Shown here in pieces: positions 11,333 through 23,200 of a stretch of DNA of 64,000 nt (positions within the stretch are counted from its first letter, which is position 1; the number at the start of each line of letters is the position of its first letter). Below the pieces are notes generated by a model. The model did not search any database. It worked only from the letters and a program-made list of their open reading frames with translations, and was not told the origin of the DNA. The DNA is taken from the NCBI GenBank assembly GCA_016584305.1, contig JACEEZ010020019.1:283368-347367 (forward strand), given 5' to 3'. The translations under genes were made by a program, and so were the position numbers. The DNA is from Chionoecetes opilio. Lineage: Eukaryota > Arthropoda > Malacostraca > Decapoda > Majidae.

Positions 11333-11470
11333 GCTGTTGTGCTAAAATCTGCCATCCTCTGTAAATCGTCCCGCGGACGCTTATTTAATCTAAATAACTC
11401 TACAAAACCTAACACAAACCTAACTTAACCTAACCTAAACCAGACCTAAACATAACTTAAACAACTTGGT

Positions 11471-12279
<809 letters not shown>

Positions 12280-12707
12280 CTACAACTTAACCTAAACCTA
12301 AAAAAACTATCTGGCGATCTGAGGGGCGATCTGATAGAAGTTTTTTTAAAGTGGTTAAAGGGATACAATAAAGGAGATGTAGGAAAAGTTCTTACAGCTA
12401 GTAAGTAGGTTAGAACAAGCAGTAACGTATTCAAGCTGGAAAAGCGTAGATTGAAACAAATAAATAGGGAAAAAGTGGTTCATAAGTAGGGTGGTAAATG
12501 ACTGGAATGGACTCAGTCATCAGGTGGTTAGTGCGGAGTCAATAAGGAGTTTTAAAAGGAGGCTAGACAATTTAATGGATGGGGATGGAAGGCGGATGTA
12601 GACTACACTACCCTCCCGAGTTTCGCGCTTGCTTTCTTCCGGAGGCATAGCGCGAAACTCGCGGATCGCGAAACTCGGGTATTATACACCCTGTAAAAAT
12701 GCTTATT

Positions 12708-12709
<2 letters not shown>

Positions 12710-12762
<53 letters not shown>
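12710..12762. repeat. poly-T run of 53 bases
   Basis: An uninterrupted T run just upstream of a reverse-oriented SINE 3' end (12818-12893). On the minus strand it is a poly-A tail-like tract. Confidence 0.9.
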
Positions 12763-12763
<1 letters not shown>

Positions 12764-12817
12764 GGGTGTGTTGGCGTTTTGGTGAGTTTCCTACATTTTT
12801 TGTTTTCTGGTTTTAAT

Positions 12818-12893
12818 GGCGCCTACAGCGCCGTTAGGCAGTGACCTCCAGGGGTGGGATGGTAGGCCCTGGAGGTTAACTTGAGGGCTGTGT
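12818..12893 (-). mobile_element. 3' end of the tRNA-derived SINE, reverse orientation
   Basis: It contains the complement of GTCACTGCCTAACGGCGCTG and of the CCTGGAGG / GGCCTACCATCCCACCCC block, which ends the plus-strand SINE copies at 13889 and 28080. Confidence 0.75.
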
Positions 12894-12954
12894 ACCTACC
12901 GTATTTTACAGCTTATGAGACTCACTTTTTCCCCAAAAAAATATCCTGAAAATG

Positions 12955-13065
12955 CCCCAAGCCCCTGTCCACCCAGCAGTGAATGGGTACTGGGTGTTAG
13001 CCTAGGGTTTGTGACCCGCCTCCCGGGGTGGTGGCTTCGGCCAACACTACGTAGAGAAGAGGAAG
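12955..13065 (+). mobile_element. central domain of the tRNA-Val-type SINE
   Basis: CCTGTCCACCCAGCAGTGAA, GGGTGTTAGCC and GCTTCGGCCAACACTA match the body of the fuller SINE at 16229-16558. The tRNA head is missing. Confidence 0.7.
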
Positions 13066-13487
13066 GAGGAGAGGAGCTTGAGATTGAGCTTGAGTTGGGA
13101 GTCACCCAGCAGATGCTGTTTTAGTCTGAGTGAGTGAGCCTGACACATATCTTGTCAGCTGATGGTTTTGTGACAAGTGTTATACGACAATAACACTGTC
13201 ACAATGCCTTCCTCTCTTCTCTCCTGTCTCCTTCAGTACCTCCAGAAACCACAGTACCACACACGTCATGGTTAATCACTTATAAAGGAGTATTTTGTGG
13301 TAAATAGTAAGGTAAGGTGCTACTTATTTCGAGGTGTTACCTATCTTATGTGACACTGGCTGTTCCTGTAGAGAAAAACACAAACAAATGGAAAAAAACA
13401 AAGCAAAACTACATACAGCTATACTAAGCCTATTATTATACTATACTAAGCAGGAAGGAAGGAAGATGTGTCCCGTACATCTCTTAT

Positions 13488-13889
13488 GGGAGGCGGTAGC
13501 AGAGTGGGTAGCGTCAAGATATATGGAGCTTGACAGATGACCTACAAAGTGATACTAAGCAGAAAAGGTCACAAGAAGAAGAAGAAGTCTCCGAATGGCG
13601 TTCTCTGTGATCCGAGTTCGATCCTTGATGAGGGTTGTAAAATCCACTTAAAATCTTTCTCTGCACTGTTGAGTGGCCTAAGAACACCCACATGCTGCCC
13701 ATTAGCTCTACCTTCGATTGCGAGTGCATCGGAGGATACAGTGGGCGGCATGAGCCTCTAATCACAGGCATCACTATAGAAATTCTGTCTGCGCCACCAC
13801 GGGCGAGGGCCAACCATCACAGCCCTCAAGTTAATCTCCAGGGCCTACCATCCCACTCCTGGAGGTCACTGCCTAACGGCGCTGTAGGC
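13488..13889 (+). mobile_element. tRNA-derived SINE (Ser/Leu-like head)
   Basis: The head GGAGGCGGTAGCAGAGTGGG (A-box-like) and GATCCGAGTTCGATCC (B-box-like) is followed by the family body: GAGTGGCCTAAGAACACC, TCGATTGCGAGTGCATCGGA, CATGAGCCTCTAATCACAGG and GCCTAACGGCGCTGTAGGCA. About 85 bp containing GAGCTTGACAG and CACAAGAAGAAGAAGAAG is inserted between the A and B boxes; the same motif occurs at 49705-49765. The tail is a CA repeat. Confidence 0.8.
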
Positions 13890-14264
13890 ACACACACACA
13901 CACACACAAAAAACGAAACTCGGGATATAATGCGCGAAAGTCGGGATGATAAGAATTTAGGACTCTGCGCGAAACTCGAGGATCGCGAAACTCGCATAGC
14001 GTGAAACTCGGGAGGGTAGTATATAGTGTTAAGTAACAGGAACTACCAAGTGTATAGGTCTCACGGCCTCTTGTAGCTTCCTTATGTTTTCTTCCCTCAG
14101 ATCGCCACAGATGGTTTTTTAGGTTTAATTAAAATTATATTTAAGTTATGTTTAGGTCTGGTTTAGGATAGGTTTGTGTTAGGTTTTGTAGAGTTATTTA
14201 GGTTAAATAAGCGTCCGAGGGACAATTTACGAAGGGGCCGATTTTAGCACAACACCGCCTCACA

Positions 14265-14866
14265 GCTGTGGTGGTCCACCGCTGCTCCCGTTCCTGGCGT
14301 CCCGATCCTTCAGGGTCACCTGGTGTTGTAAGGTGTTGGAGGTCCGGCATTTGGCAGTATAGCCCAGTACCGGGGGCTCGTCTGGTAAGGTGTTGGAGGT
14401 CCGGCATCTGGCAGTATAGCCCGGTACCGGGGGCTCGTCTGGTAAGGTGTTGGAGGTCCGGCATCTGGCAGTATAGTCCAGTACCGGGGGCTCGTCTGGT
14501 AAGGTGTTGGAGGTCCGGCATCTGGCAGTATAGCCCGGTACCGGGGGCTCGTCTGGTAAGGTGTTGGAGGTCCGGCATCTGGCAGTATAGCCCGGTACCG
14601 GGGGCTCGTCTGGTAAGGTGTTGGAGGTCCGGCATCTGGCAGTATAGTCCAGTACCGGGGGCTCGTCTGGTACCGTTCGCAGGAATTTGTCCAAATCAGA
14701 CTTGAACTGGTCACCTGGGCAGCCAGTAATGCCCCTCACCTCTTTTGGTAGAGCATTAAAGCTATTTGGCCCCTCGTGAATAATGTTTGATGTTAGTAGG
14801 GTTCTGATCCTTGCTAGTTCTTTGGTTGGTAGGTTTCTCCTCATGCACTTACGTCCAGTTCACTTG
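14265..14866 (-). pseudogene. LINE ORF C-terminus (CR1-like) with expanded 19-aa repeat
   Basis: A minus-strand frame beginning near 14844 (MRRNLPTKELARIRTLL, FNALPKEVRGITGC, FKSDLDKFLRTVPDEP) is the usual end of a CR1-like LINE polyprotein. Its final residues (PPVPGYTARCRTSNTLPDE) are then repeated six times in frame. This can be the 3' end of the LINE whose RT lies at 15039-18609, since strand and order agree. Confidence 0.65.
14326..14670. repeat. 57-bp minisatellite, six units
   Basis: Units containing GGTAAGGTGTTGGAGGTCCG and ACCGGGGGCTCGTCTG recur every 57 bases (for example 14384, 14441, 14498) with 1-3 substitutions each. Because 57 is a multiple of three, all frames stay open on both strands, which creates several false ORFs. 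Confidence 0.95.
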
Positions 14867-15384
14867 GAGGTGTACATAAGAACAAAAGAAAATAAGGAAA
14901 CTACCTACATCCACCTTCCATCCCCATCTATGAACTTGTCCAGCCCCTCTTTAAAGCTCCCCAATGACTCCGCACGAACTACCTGTCTACTGAGTCCATT
15001 CCAATCATTCACCACCCTATTTGTGAATCAGTTTTTCCCTATTTCTTTTCTAAATCTACGCCCTTCCAGCTTGAATCCATTACTTCTTGTTCTACCCTGG
15101 TTAAAAGCCGTAAGAACTTTCCTACCTCTCCTTTATTTAATCCCTTTATCCACTTAAAAACTTCTATCAGATCGCCCCTTACTCTGTGTCTCTCGAATGA
15201 GTGTAACTTTAATAACTTCAATCTCTTCTCATAACTAAAGTTACGCATCCCTTGTATCATTTTGGTCATACTTCTCTGCACTGATTCTAACAAGGCTATA
15301 TCCATCCTGTAATATTGAGACCAAAACTGAACCACATAGTCTAGGTGAGGTCTGACTAGAGCCAGATAAAGCTTTAGAATGAGG
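14867..15384 (-). pseudogene. CR1-like LINE, end of reverse transcriptase and thumb/C-terminal part
   Basis: Minus-strand codons give LYLALVRPHLDY, VQFWSQYYRMDIALLESVQR, MRNFSYEKRLKLLKL and RGDLIEVFKWIKGLNKG, the usual C-terminal part of CR1-type RT proteins. It continues the RT at 17106-17716, from which it is separated by the 1.7 kb foldback insertion. Frameshifts and stops make it non-functional. Confidence 0.75.
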
Positions 15385-15869
15385 AGTTTTCAAAGCTAAG
15401 CCGCCAGATGTCTCTCGCGCTCTCATATCCTCTGTCCTTTGAGCCTGAATGATCTATCATTTACCATAAATTCCCTGTACTTTTTCGGGACATATCAGAA
15501 TTACCCTTCAATACAACAACTGAAACAGTTCTTAATAAAAAATGTAGTTTATTATTTTATTTGTCTGCAGTTGATGAAAATATTGGCAAAAGAATTGAAT
15601 ATTTGAAAACTCAATCTTTAAAAATGGTCTGTTCATGAAAACATGCAAGTTATAGCAGAATGAAGCTTCAGGAAATATTTACTTGTAGGTAAGCATTCAC
15701 TGAGTACTTGTTTTAGGTGTATATGTCTCTCTTACGACGAACATTTAACCAAAACACAGTGTGGCGTTCAGCATCTCCACAGAAACCATCCCGCCGGCAG
15801 GATCTGCTATAACTCACTTTCCTGTTGTCATCACACACTCAGCACCGCCGCTCCCTTATACCTCACGGC

Positions 15870-16220
15870 TCGCATCCCTGATACTCCTAACCCCTCAATC
15901 CCAGAGGCTGTCATCCTATCTATCATCACCCGCTGATCTCTTCACACTATCTGTCCTCTACTGGAATATTCGTGGCATCCGCTCCCACATACCGGAGACT
16001 CTTCTCCTTATATCGTGCTCTGAGCTTCAAGTTATGCTGCCTCCGAAAACACTTTCTTATTTACCCCCATATCCTGATTCCAAATTACGATTTTGTTTCC
16101 TCTTATTGCCTTGTTTGTCCTCCAGAAAACAACCCATATGTTTCTCTAAATGTAAATTCTCACTCTACCGAACTCATTGTCTTTAAATTAAGACTCCCTG
16201 TTTCGCACTTACTGATTTAG
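15870..16220 (+). pseudogene. I/Nimb-type LINE fragment (start of endonuclease ORF)
   Basis: The plus-strand frame contains LFTLSVLYWNIRGIRSH and LLLISCSELQV, matching the better copy at 46540-46630 (TMSVLQWNIRSFRSH, LLISCYEP). QWNIRG is the usual start of an APE-type LINE endonuclease. It is short and frameshifted. Confidence 0.6.
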
Positions 16221-16228
16221 TCTTCTTC

Positions 16229-16558
16229 CTCTAACAGATACTCCGTGGTGTAGGGGAAGCACGCTCGATTCACAACCGAGAAGTCCCGGGTTCGATCCCC
16301 GGGCGGAGCGGAAACAGTTGGGCTGTTTCCTTATAAACCCGAGCCCCTGTCCACCCAGCAGTGATTGGGCACCGGGTGTTAGCCGGGGGTTTGTAACCCG
16401 CCTCCTGGGGTGCTGGCTTCGGCCAACACTATAAGCACTAGCAGACAGCTCTCTAGGGGTAGTTTGTGAGAGAGCTGTCTGGTTACAGCGGAGATCTATC
16501 TCAGCTGCGTCGATACGACTAAATTATTCAAACATCAAACATCAAATAAACCTGTTGA
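16229..16558 (+). mobile_element. tRNA-Val-derived SINE
   Basis: The head (16233-16303: TCCGTGGTGTAG, GATTCACAACC, GGGTTCGATCCCCGGGCGGA) resembles tRNA-Val(CAC), with A-box, B-box, anticodon loop TTCACAA and pairing acceptor arms. It runs straight into a body with CCTGTCCACCCAGCAGTGAT and GCTTCGGCCAACACTA, and ends in ATCAAACATCAAATAAA. The body and tail show it is a SINE and not a tRNA gene, although the head is well preserved and could still promote Pol III transcription. Confidence 0.8.
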
Positions 16559-17105
16559 CATAGGATAAACCAGAGGACTATAGGGTATTCAGAGGGAAGG
16601 GTTGATTGATTGATTCAGAGAGGAGTGTACGTGGCGGCGGGGCTATTTTAGTAAACAAACATTTCTAGTTTTCTACTGTCTAAAATCCGGGACTGTTCGT
16701 TGAGGTGCCAAGCACTTAAATTACTTCTTGGTTAAATGTTCGTTGTAAGAGAGACATATACACCTAAAACAGGTACTCAGTGAATGCTTACCTACAAGTA
16801 GATATTTCCTGAAGCTTCATTCTGCTATAACTTGCGTGTTTTCATGAACAGACAATTTTTAAAGATTTGAGTTTTCAAATATTCAATTCTTTTGCCAATA
16901 TTTTCATCAACTGCAAACAATTAAAATGATAAACTACATTTTTTATTAAGAACTGTTTCAGTTGTTGTATTGAAGGGTAATTCTGATATGTCCCGAAAAA
17001 GTACAGGGAATTTACGGTAAATGATAGATTATAATTATTCAGGCTCAAAGGGCAGAGGATATGAGAGCGCGAGAAACAGGCTTGAGCGTGAGCTTATTAG
17101 AAAAC

Positions 17106-17716
17106 TCCCCATAACTTCTGCACTTCTACTTTTAACACTTCTGGTAATGAATCCTAACACTCTATTAGCTCTATTTCTAGCTTCAATACATTGTTTCCTA
17201 GGTCGGAGGTCTGGGCTCACCCTCACTCCAAGATCATTTTCACCTTCTGATCTTTTCAGCGATACATTGCCTATGGTGTATCCATTACCAGGGTTCTTTC
17301 TACCAACATTCATAACGCTGCACTTATCAATATTAAATTCCATCTGCCATCTGACTGCCCACTCATTAAGTTTATCTATGTCTCCCTGCAATATGTTTAC
17401 ATCAGACTGTGATCCAATAATCCTACCTACCTTAGTATCATCATCAAACTTGCTGATATCACTGTTAATCCCACTATCCAAGTCGTTGATGTAAATAAAA
17501 AATAGTAATGGACCCAAAACAGACCCTTGTGGAACTCCACTTGTCACCTGTCCCTATTCTGATTTAGAACCATTAATTGTAACCCTTTGTTGCCTATTAC
17601 TTAGCAAAGCTCTGATCCAACAAAGAACCTTCCCATCTATTCCATGAGCCTTAACCTTATTTAAGAGCAGCTCGTGTGGTACTTTGTCAAATGCCTTACT
17701 AAAGTCTAAGTATATT
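17106..17716 (-). pseudogene. CR1-like LINE reverse transcriptase, palm region
   Basis: The minus-strand frame gives a strand resembling YLDFSKAFDKVPHELLLNK, then SGVPQGSVLGPLLFFIYIND, KFDDDTKV (at the position of the catalytic FADDT/FADDA; the first residue after F is D, altered from AD), and MEFNIDKCSVM. It is part of the same LINE as 18298-18609 and 14867-15384. A stop shortly before SGVPQGS and the altered active site make it inactive. Confidence 0.8.
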
Positions 17717-18304
17717 ATATCACTAGCCGCAAAGCCGCCCCTTGGGCGGACTTTTTGGCTAGCTCCTGCGGAGGGCTATTGGTGGGCCTTCGGCCCACCA
17801 AACACAGACTCTCCAGATAGCCCCTTCTAAATTTCCTGAAATCATGGATGCAGAAATGTATGTATTCCCCCCACCCATTCACTCACCCATTACCCATCAT
17901 CCCCCACCCATTCACTCACCCATTACCCATCACCACACACCCATTCACTCACCCATTACCCATCACCCCCTACCTATTCCCTCACCCATCACCCCCCACC
18001 CATTCACTCACCCATCACCCCACACCCATTACCCATCACCCCACCCATTCACTCACCCATTACCCATCACCCTACATCAAGGTTTCCTCAATTCTCGCAA
18101 CCCACTTTTTTTTTCACAACTCTCGCTAATAGGCTACTAAAAATAAAAAATAAATAAAAGTGATCGGATCATCACATAATTGGGCTTAAAGTGTTCCCCT
18201 GCTCGACCAGGTTCCAAAACTGTGCCATATGATGGGATTCCGCCACAGGGGGCGGCACCTATCGCGGACACACACACACACACTTTCGCTTATATTATTA
18301 TAGA
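17717..18304. mobile_element. insertion inside the CR1-like LINE, with a GC hairpin and minisatellite
   Basis: It splits the LINE codons between NDKDY and DIIYLDF. It begins near CACTAGCCGCAAAGCC, holds short hairpins (GCCGCCCCTTGGGCGG, TGGTGGGCCTTCGGCCCACC), the minisatellite at 17870-18075, and ends in a CA repeat and TTTCGCTTATATTATTATA. The AT-rich flanks (TATATTATAT and TATATTATTATA) blur any TSD. Class not determined. Confidence 0.5.
17870..18075. repeat. minisatellite of CACCCATTCACTCACCCATT units
   Basis: Roughly seven units of about 30 bp (CCCATTCACTCACCCATTAC, then CCATCACCC), almost G-free on the plus strand. Confidence 0.92.
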
Positions 18305-18609
18305 TAATCCTTATCATTATCTGCCGTCTCATAAACTTTCCTATAAAAACTCAATAAATTGGAGAGACATGACCTACCCTTTGTGAATCCATGTTGTGAA
18401 TCATTGATCAAACTATGTTTATCTAAGTGCTCTCTAATGTTTTTTGCAATAATAGATTCCAATAATTTACCTACCACTGACGTTAGACTTACGGGTCGAT
18501 AATTTGACTTTAGTCCTCTGTCTCCCTTCTTAAATATGGGGATTACATTTCCTTTCCTCCACAATAACGACACATCGCCTATCTTAACCGATTTCCTAAA
18601 AATGTGCAC
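18298..18609 (-). pseudogene. CR1-like LINE reverse transcriptase, N-terminal fingers
   Basis: The minus-strand protein reads HIFRKSVKIGDVSLLWRKGN, VIPIFKKGDRGLKSNYRPVS, LTSVVGKLLESIIAKNI and QHGFTKGRSCLSNLLSFY, textbook RT domains 1-2 of CR1-type LINEs. The reading frame ends at the insertion (17717-18304) and resumes beyond it. Confidence 0.85.
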
Positions 18610-18645
18610 TAACGACTCACTAACAGTGTATGACTGCAGTGCTAA

Positions 18646-18750
18646 GGGTGCGGGATTGGGTACCTATCCCTCCAGTATCTTCCACATGTAGATGACCCGG
18701 TACCTATCCCCTCTCTGTTGCTGTGAGTAAAGCTCCAGTAACTGTTCAAA
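18646..18750 (-). pseudogene. short LINE fragment
   Basis: The minus strand reads RYRVIYMWKILEG then a stop and VPNPAP, similar to the YxxIYxWKILEGLVPN block near the C-terminus of CR1-like proteins. In order it would lie downstream of RT, yet here it is upstream, so it is from a different copy. Confidence 0.5.
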
Positions 18751-18758
18751 TTCAAATA

Positions 18759-19553
18759 CAGTCAAACCTCGATATAACGGACATCGGATATAACGGACTC
18801 CATTTGCGTGACTTTTTTTTTTTTTTTTTTTTTTTTTTTCTTTTTCTTCATATTAGACCGCTTATCGCCGCTCGAATTGTCAAATCAAGATAATTGTATT
18901 ATTTTCTCATTTTATTTTGGAATGTTTGGATTTTAAGGAGTTTTGATGTATCACGTAATAAGATATAATATTATAAGGAAGGAGCCTGTGTTGCTAGTGA
19001 TTTAGTGGTAGAAGGTGTGTATTGTTCAAAATAGTGACAGTGTTATGGTGTGTCCGCTGCTACGTCTCCCTGTCACCTCAACACCCTAAATCACCCTTAT
19101 CTAAGGTGACACACAGTGCTACACTGACCTAAATAGTGACACGTGTATAGAACTGCACTTCACAACCATATAATATATATAATAATGAACATAAGTCATG
19201 ATAATAAGCAATACCTTTGGAAGTCACGGCTGAATCTGGCTCGTAGTAATTTGTTTACCTTTCACTAGAGCTTGAACTTGACTAGCTACAGGTCTGGTTG
19301 TGTTTGTGATTATTTCTCATTTATTTCACGTGTAGGAGCGGACCAAATTCAGCATGTAGTGCCAGTCACTGTTTACCTCCCAACATAGCTACACAGTCTG
19401 GTTGTGTTTGTGATTATTTCTCATTTATTTCACAATTTTTCCGTTTTTTTCATACATTTTTCCCCCTTTGCAAAAATACCCTCGCTATAACGGACAATCG
19501 GCTTTAACGGACCACTCCTCCCCCCTTTAGTCCGTTATATCGAAGTTTGACTG
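18759..19553. mobile_element. Tigger-like MITE, TA flanked
   Basis: Left end CAGTCAAACCTCGATATAAC, right end complement of CAGTCAAACTTCGATATAAC, with TA on both sides. It is the inverted counterpart of the copy at 54851-55640, sharing TTTGTTTACCTTTCACTAGA, ATAATAAGCAATACCTTTGG and the ATTTATTTCAC / AATAAATGAG blocks. Length ~795 bp; non-coding. Confidence 0.85.
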
Positions 19554-20224
19554 TAGGTTTATTGCCCATAAATTACTACATAAGTTTATATTATACAATA
19601 TGAATTGCTTGGCTGGACCCACTAAATGTAAACATTTTTGGCTGGCCCCAAAAGTGAATATTCACATGGTTGCCCTACAATAAATATATTGAAAGAATAT
19701 AACTTTATAAAAGTCATCTGTCTCCCCTTCTTAAATATGGGGATACATTTCCTTCCTCCACAAAACGGCACATATACTTTAATTAAGTGTATATGATTCA
19801 CGATCTAATTCACTTCGCTACCCGATGTAAAAATATTACGTCATGATTTTTCATATACGGGCCCTGCACTCCCTTCCCATAATTCTAAAAATGCTGCACT
19901 AGACACTAATAAACAATGTGTACTATGAGGCAACGCATGTAAATACTCCAACTACACAGTATACCACCAACCATACACCTTCATACCTGCTAAACGGACT
20001 CTAACGGACCATTCCCTTCGTTTCATTCTTGCCAAATTACGTTAAACAGAAGCTAACAAATACTCCAGTGTATTCAAGTTGCTCATATATAAATATAATT
20101 TAAAAACATATGTTGTATTTAAATTAATATGTGGCATAGGCATAACACGTAACCTACATGAAGTATATACCAAAAAATAAAAACCAACATAAAAAGGATA
20201 ACAAAAAACATAACCAACACACAC
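19554..20224. other. no gene; remnant of LINE near 19705-19775
   Basis: 19708-19772 (GTCTCCCCTTCTTAAATATG and neighbours) repeats the LINE RT segment at 18521-18580 on the minus strand. The rest is AT-rich and unassigned. Confidence 0.45.
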
Positions 20225-23200
20225 TAAACCAACACCACAATAACCACAGGTAACAACACCATAACCAACACCACACTAACCAACACCATACCAAAACACA
20301 TACACACTAACAACCAACACACCATAACAACACGGTACAACACCACATAACCAACACCACCATACCACACCACACATAACCAAACATACACTAAACCACT
20401 ACACATAACCAACACTACACATACCAACACCAACATACCAACATACCCATAACCAACACACGAAAAACCCACACATAAACCACATAACAACACATAACCA
20501 ACACACACTACCACATAATACAACACACATAACCAAACTACAATAACCAACACAGGTAACCAACACCTAACATACCAACACACATAACCAACACAACATA
20601 CCAACACCACGATACCAAAACCACAATAACCAACACACACATAACCAACACCACAATAACAAACACAATAACCAAACACACACATAACACACACACATAA
20701 CAACACCACACATAACCAACACCACACATAACCAACACCACACATAACCAACACCACGGATAACCAACACACATAACAACCACAATAACCAACACCACAC
20801 ATAACCAACACCACGATAACCAACACCACACATAACCAACACCACGATACCAACACCACACATAACCAACACCACGATAACCAACACACACATAACCAAC
20901 ACCACACATAACCAACACCACGGATAACCAAACACCACACATAACCAACACCACACATAACCAACACCACGGATAACCAACACCACCACATAACCAACCA
21001 CCACATAACCAACACCACACATAACCAACACCACACATAACCAACACCACGGATAACCAAACACCACACATAACCAACACACACATAACCAACACACGAT
21101 AACCAAACACCACATAACCAACACCACACATAACCAACACCACGGATAACCAACACCACACATAACCAACACCACACATAACCAACACCACATAACACAA
21201 CACAACCAACACATAACCAAACACACACATAACCAAACAACCACACATAAACCAACACCACGATAACCAACACCACACATAACCAACACCACACATAACC
21301 AACACACACATAACCAACACCACACATAACCAACACACACATAACCAACACATAACCACCACATAACCAACACCACACATAACCAACACTACACATAACC
21401 AACACCACGGATAACCAAACACCACACATAACCAACACCACACATAACCAACACCACCATAAACCAACATCCACACATAACCAACAACCAACACATAACC
21501 AACACCACAACCCAAACAACACCACACATAACCAACACCACACATAACCAACACTAACATAACCACAAAAAACACCACATAACCAAACACCACAATAACC
21601 AAACACCACACATAACCAACACCACACATAACCAACACACACATAACCAACACCACACGATAAACCACCACCAAACACATAACCAACACCACAGATAACA
21701 CCAACACCACACATAACCAAACCAACCACACATAACAACACACACATAACCAACACCACGGATAACCCAAACACCACACATAACCAACACCACATAACCA
21801 ACACCACACATACCAACACACACATAACCAAACCCACCACACATAACCAACACCACACTACAACACACAATACCACACACACTAACCAACACCACATACA
21901 ACACCACACATAACCAACACCACACATAACCAACACCACACATAACCAACACACATACCAACACCACATAACCAAACACACACATAACCAACAACACTAC
22001 ACACATAACCAACACCACACATAACCAACACACACAACCACCACTAACAACCAACACACCAACCCCACATAACCAACACCACACATAACCAACACCACGA
22101 TAACCAACACCACAATAACCAACACCACACATAACCAACACCACACTAACCAACACCACACATAACCAACACCACACATAACCAACACCACACATAACCA
22201 ACACCACACATAACCAACACCACACATAACCAACACCACACAAACCAACACTACACATAACCAACACCACACATAACCAACACCACACATAACCAAACAC
22301 CACACATAACCAACACCACAACACATAACCAACACCACACATAACCAACACCACACATAACCAACACTACACATAACCAACACACACATAACCAACACCA
22401 CACATAACCAACCACCAACCAACCACACTAACCAACACCAACCACAAAATAACCAACACCACACATAACAAACACACCATAACCACAACACATAACCAAC
22501 ACCACGGATAACCAACACACACTAACCAACACACACATAACCAACACCACACATAACCAACACCACACATAACCAACACCACACATAACCAACACCACAC
22601 AATAACCAACACCACCACATAACCAACACTACACATAACCAACACCACACATAACAACCAACAACCACACGACATAACCACACCACACAAACCAACACCA
22701 CACAACAACCAACACCACACATAAACCAACACCACACAAACCAACCACTAACACCAATAACCAACACTACACATAACCAACACCACACATAACCAACACC
22801 ACACATAACCAACACCACCAAACACCACACATAACCAACACACACATAACCAACACACACATAACCAACACTACACATAAACCAACACCACACATAACCA
22901 ACACCACACATAACCAAACCACCACACATAACCAACACACACATAACCAACCACACATAACCAACACTACACATAACCAACACCACACATAACCACACAT
23001 ACCACAACATAACCAACACACACATAACCAACACCACACATAACCAACACCACACATAACCAACACCACACATAACCAACACCACACATAACCAACACCA
23101 CACATAACCAACACTACACATAACCAACACTACACATAACCAACACCACGGATAACCAAACACCACACATAACCAACACCACACATAACCAAACACCAAC

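Larger units (their letters stand above)
12611..14016. mobile_element. Tigger/mariner-like element with CCCTCCCGAGTTTCGCG ends
   Basis: The left end CCCTCCCGAGTTTCGCGCT mirrors the right end AGCGTGAAACTCGGGAGGG, and TA flanks both sides, the Tc1/mariner/pogo target duplication. Sub-terminal GCGAAACTCG repeats occur at both ends. No transposase is left; the interior is SINE pieces, a poly-T run and unique sequence. It interrupts the 3' end of the LINE at 12314-14097. Confidence 0.7.
12314..14097 (+). pseudogene. CR1-like LINE 3' end, 5'-truncated, interrupted at 12611-14016
   Basis: Plus-strand codons read approximately GDLIEVF, KGYNKGDVGK and FKLEKRRLKQ, followed by a short basic C-terminus: the typical end of a CR1/L2-type reverse-transcriptase ORF, with several stops and frameshifts. 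The 3' UTR resumes after the inserted Tigger-like element (AAGTGTATAGGTCTCACGGC, then CTTCCTTATG at 14052-14090). It is a dead copy; the RT catalytic part is absent. Confidence 0.65.
15385..17105. mobile_element. 1.7 kb foldback element inserted in the CR1-like LINE
   Basis: The outer ends are AGTTTTCAAAGC and the complement of AGAAAACT. The arms (~15411-15755 and ~16735-17086) match in inverse order over ~340 bp: CGCGCTCTCATATCCTCTG, ATCATTTACCATAAATTCCC, ACTTTTTCGGGACATATCAG and GAGACATATACACCTAAAAC. The interior holds an I/Nimb-type LINE piece and a tRNA-Val SINE. Removing it brings the two halves of the host LINE reading frame together. No transposase is seen. Confidence 0.7.

Noticed and set aside
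14326..14670. CRISPR-like array (57-bp and 35-bp regular repeats)
   Set aside because: Contiguous tandem units without unique spacers, in a eukaryotic genome.
14198..14844. Four overlapping ORFs on both strands across the 57-bp repeat
   Set aside because: Only the minus frame that begins with LINE C-terminal residues makes sense; the others are shadows of a unit divisible by three.
16233..16303. tRNA-Val gene
   Set aside because: Continues directly into a SINE body and tail and has an acceptor/anticodon-stem mismatch; called as SINE head.
17844..18140. Pro/Thr/His-rich ORFs
   Set aside because: Translation of the CACCCATT minisatellite.
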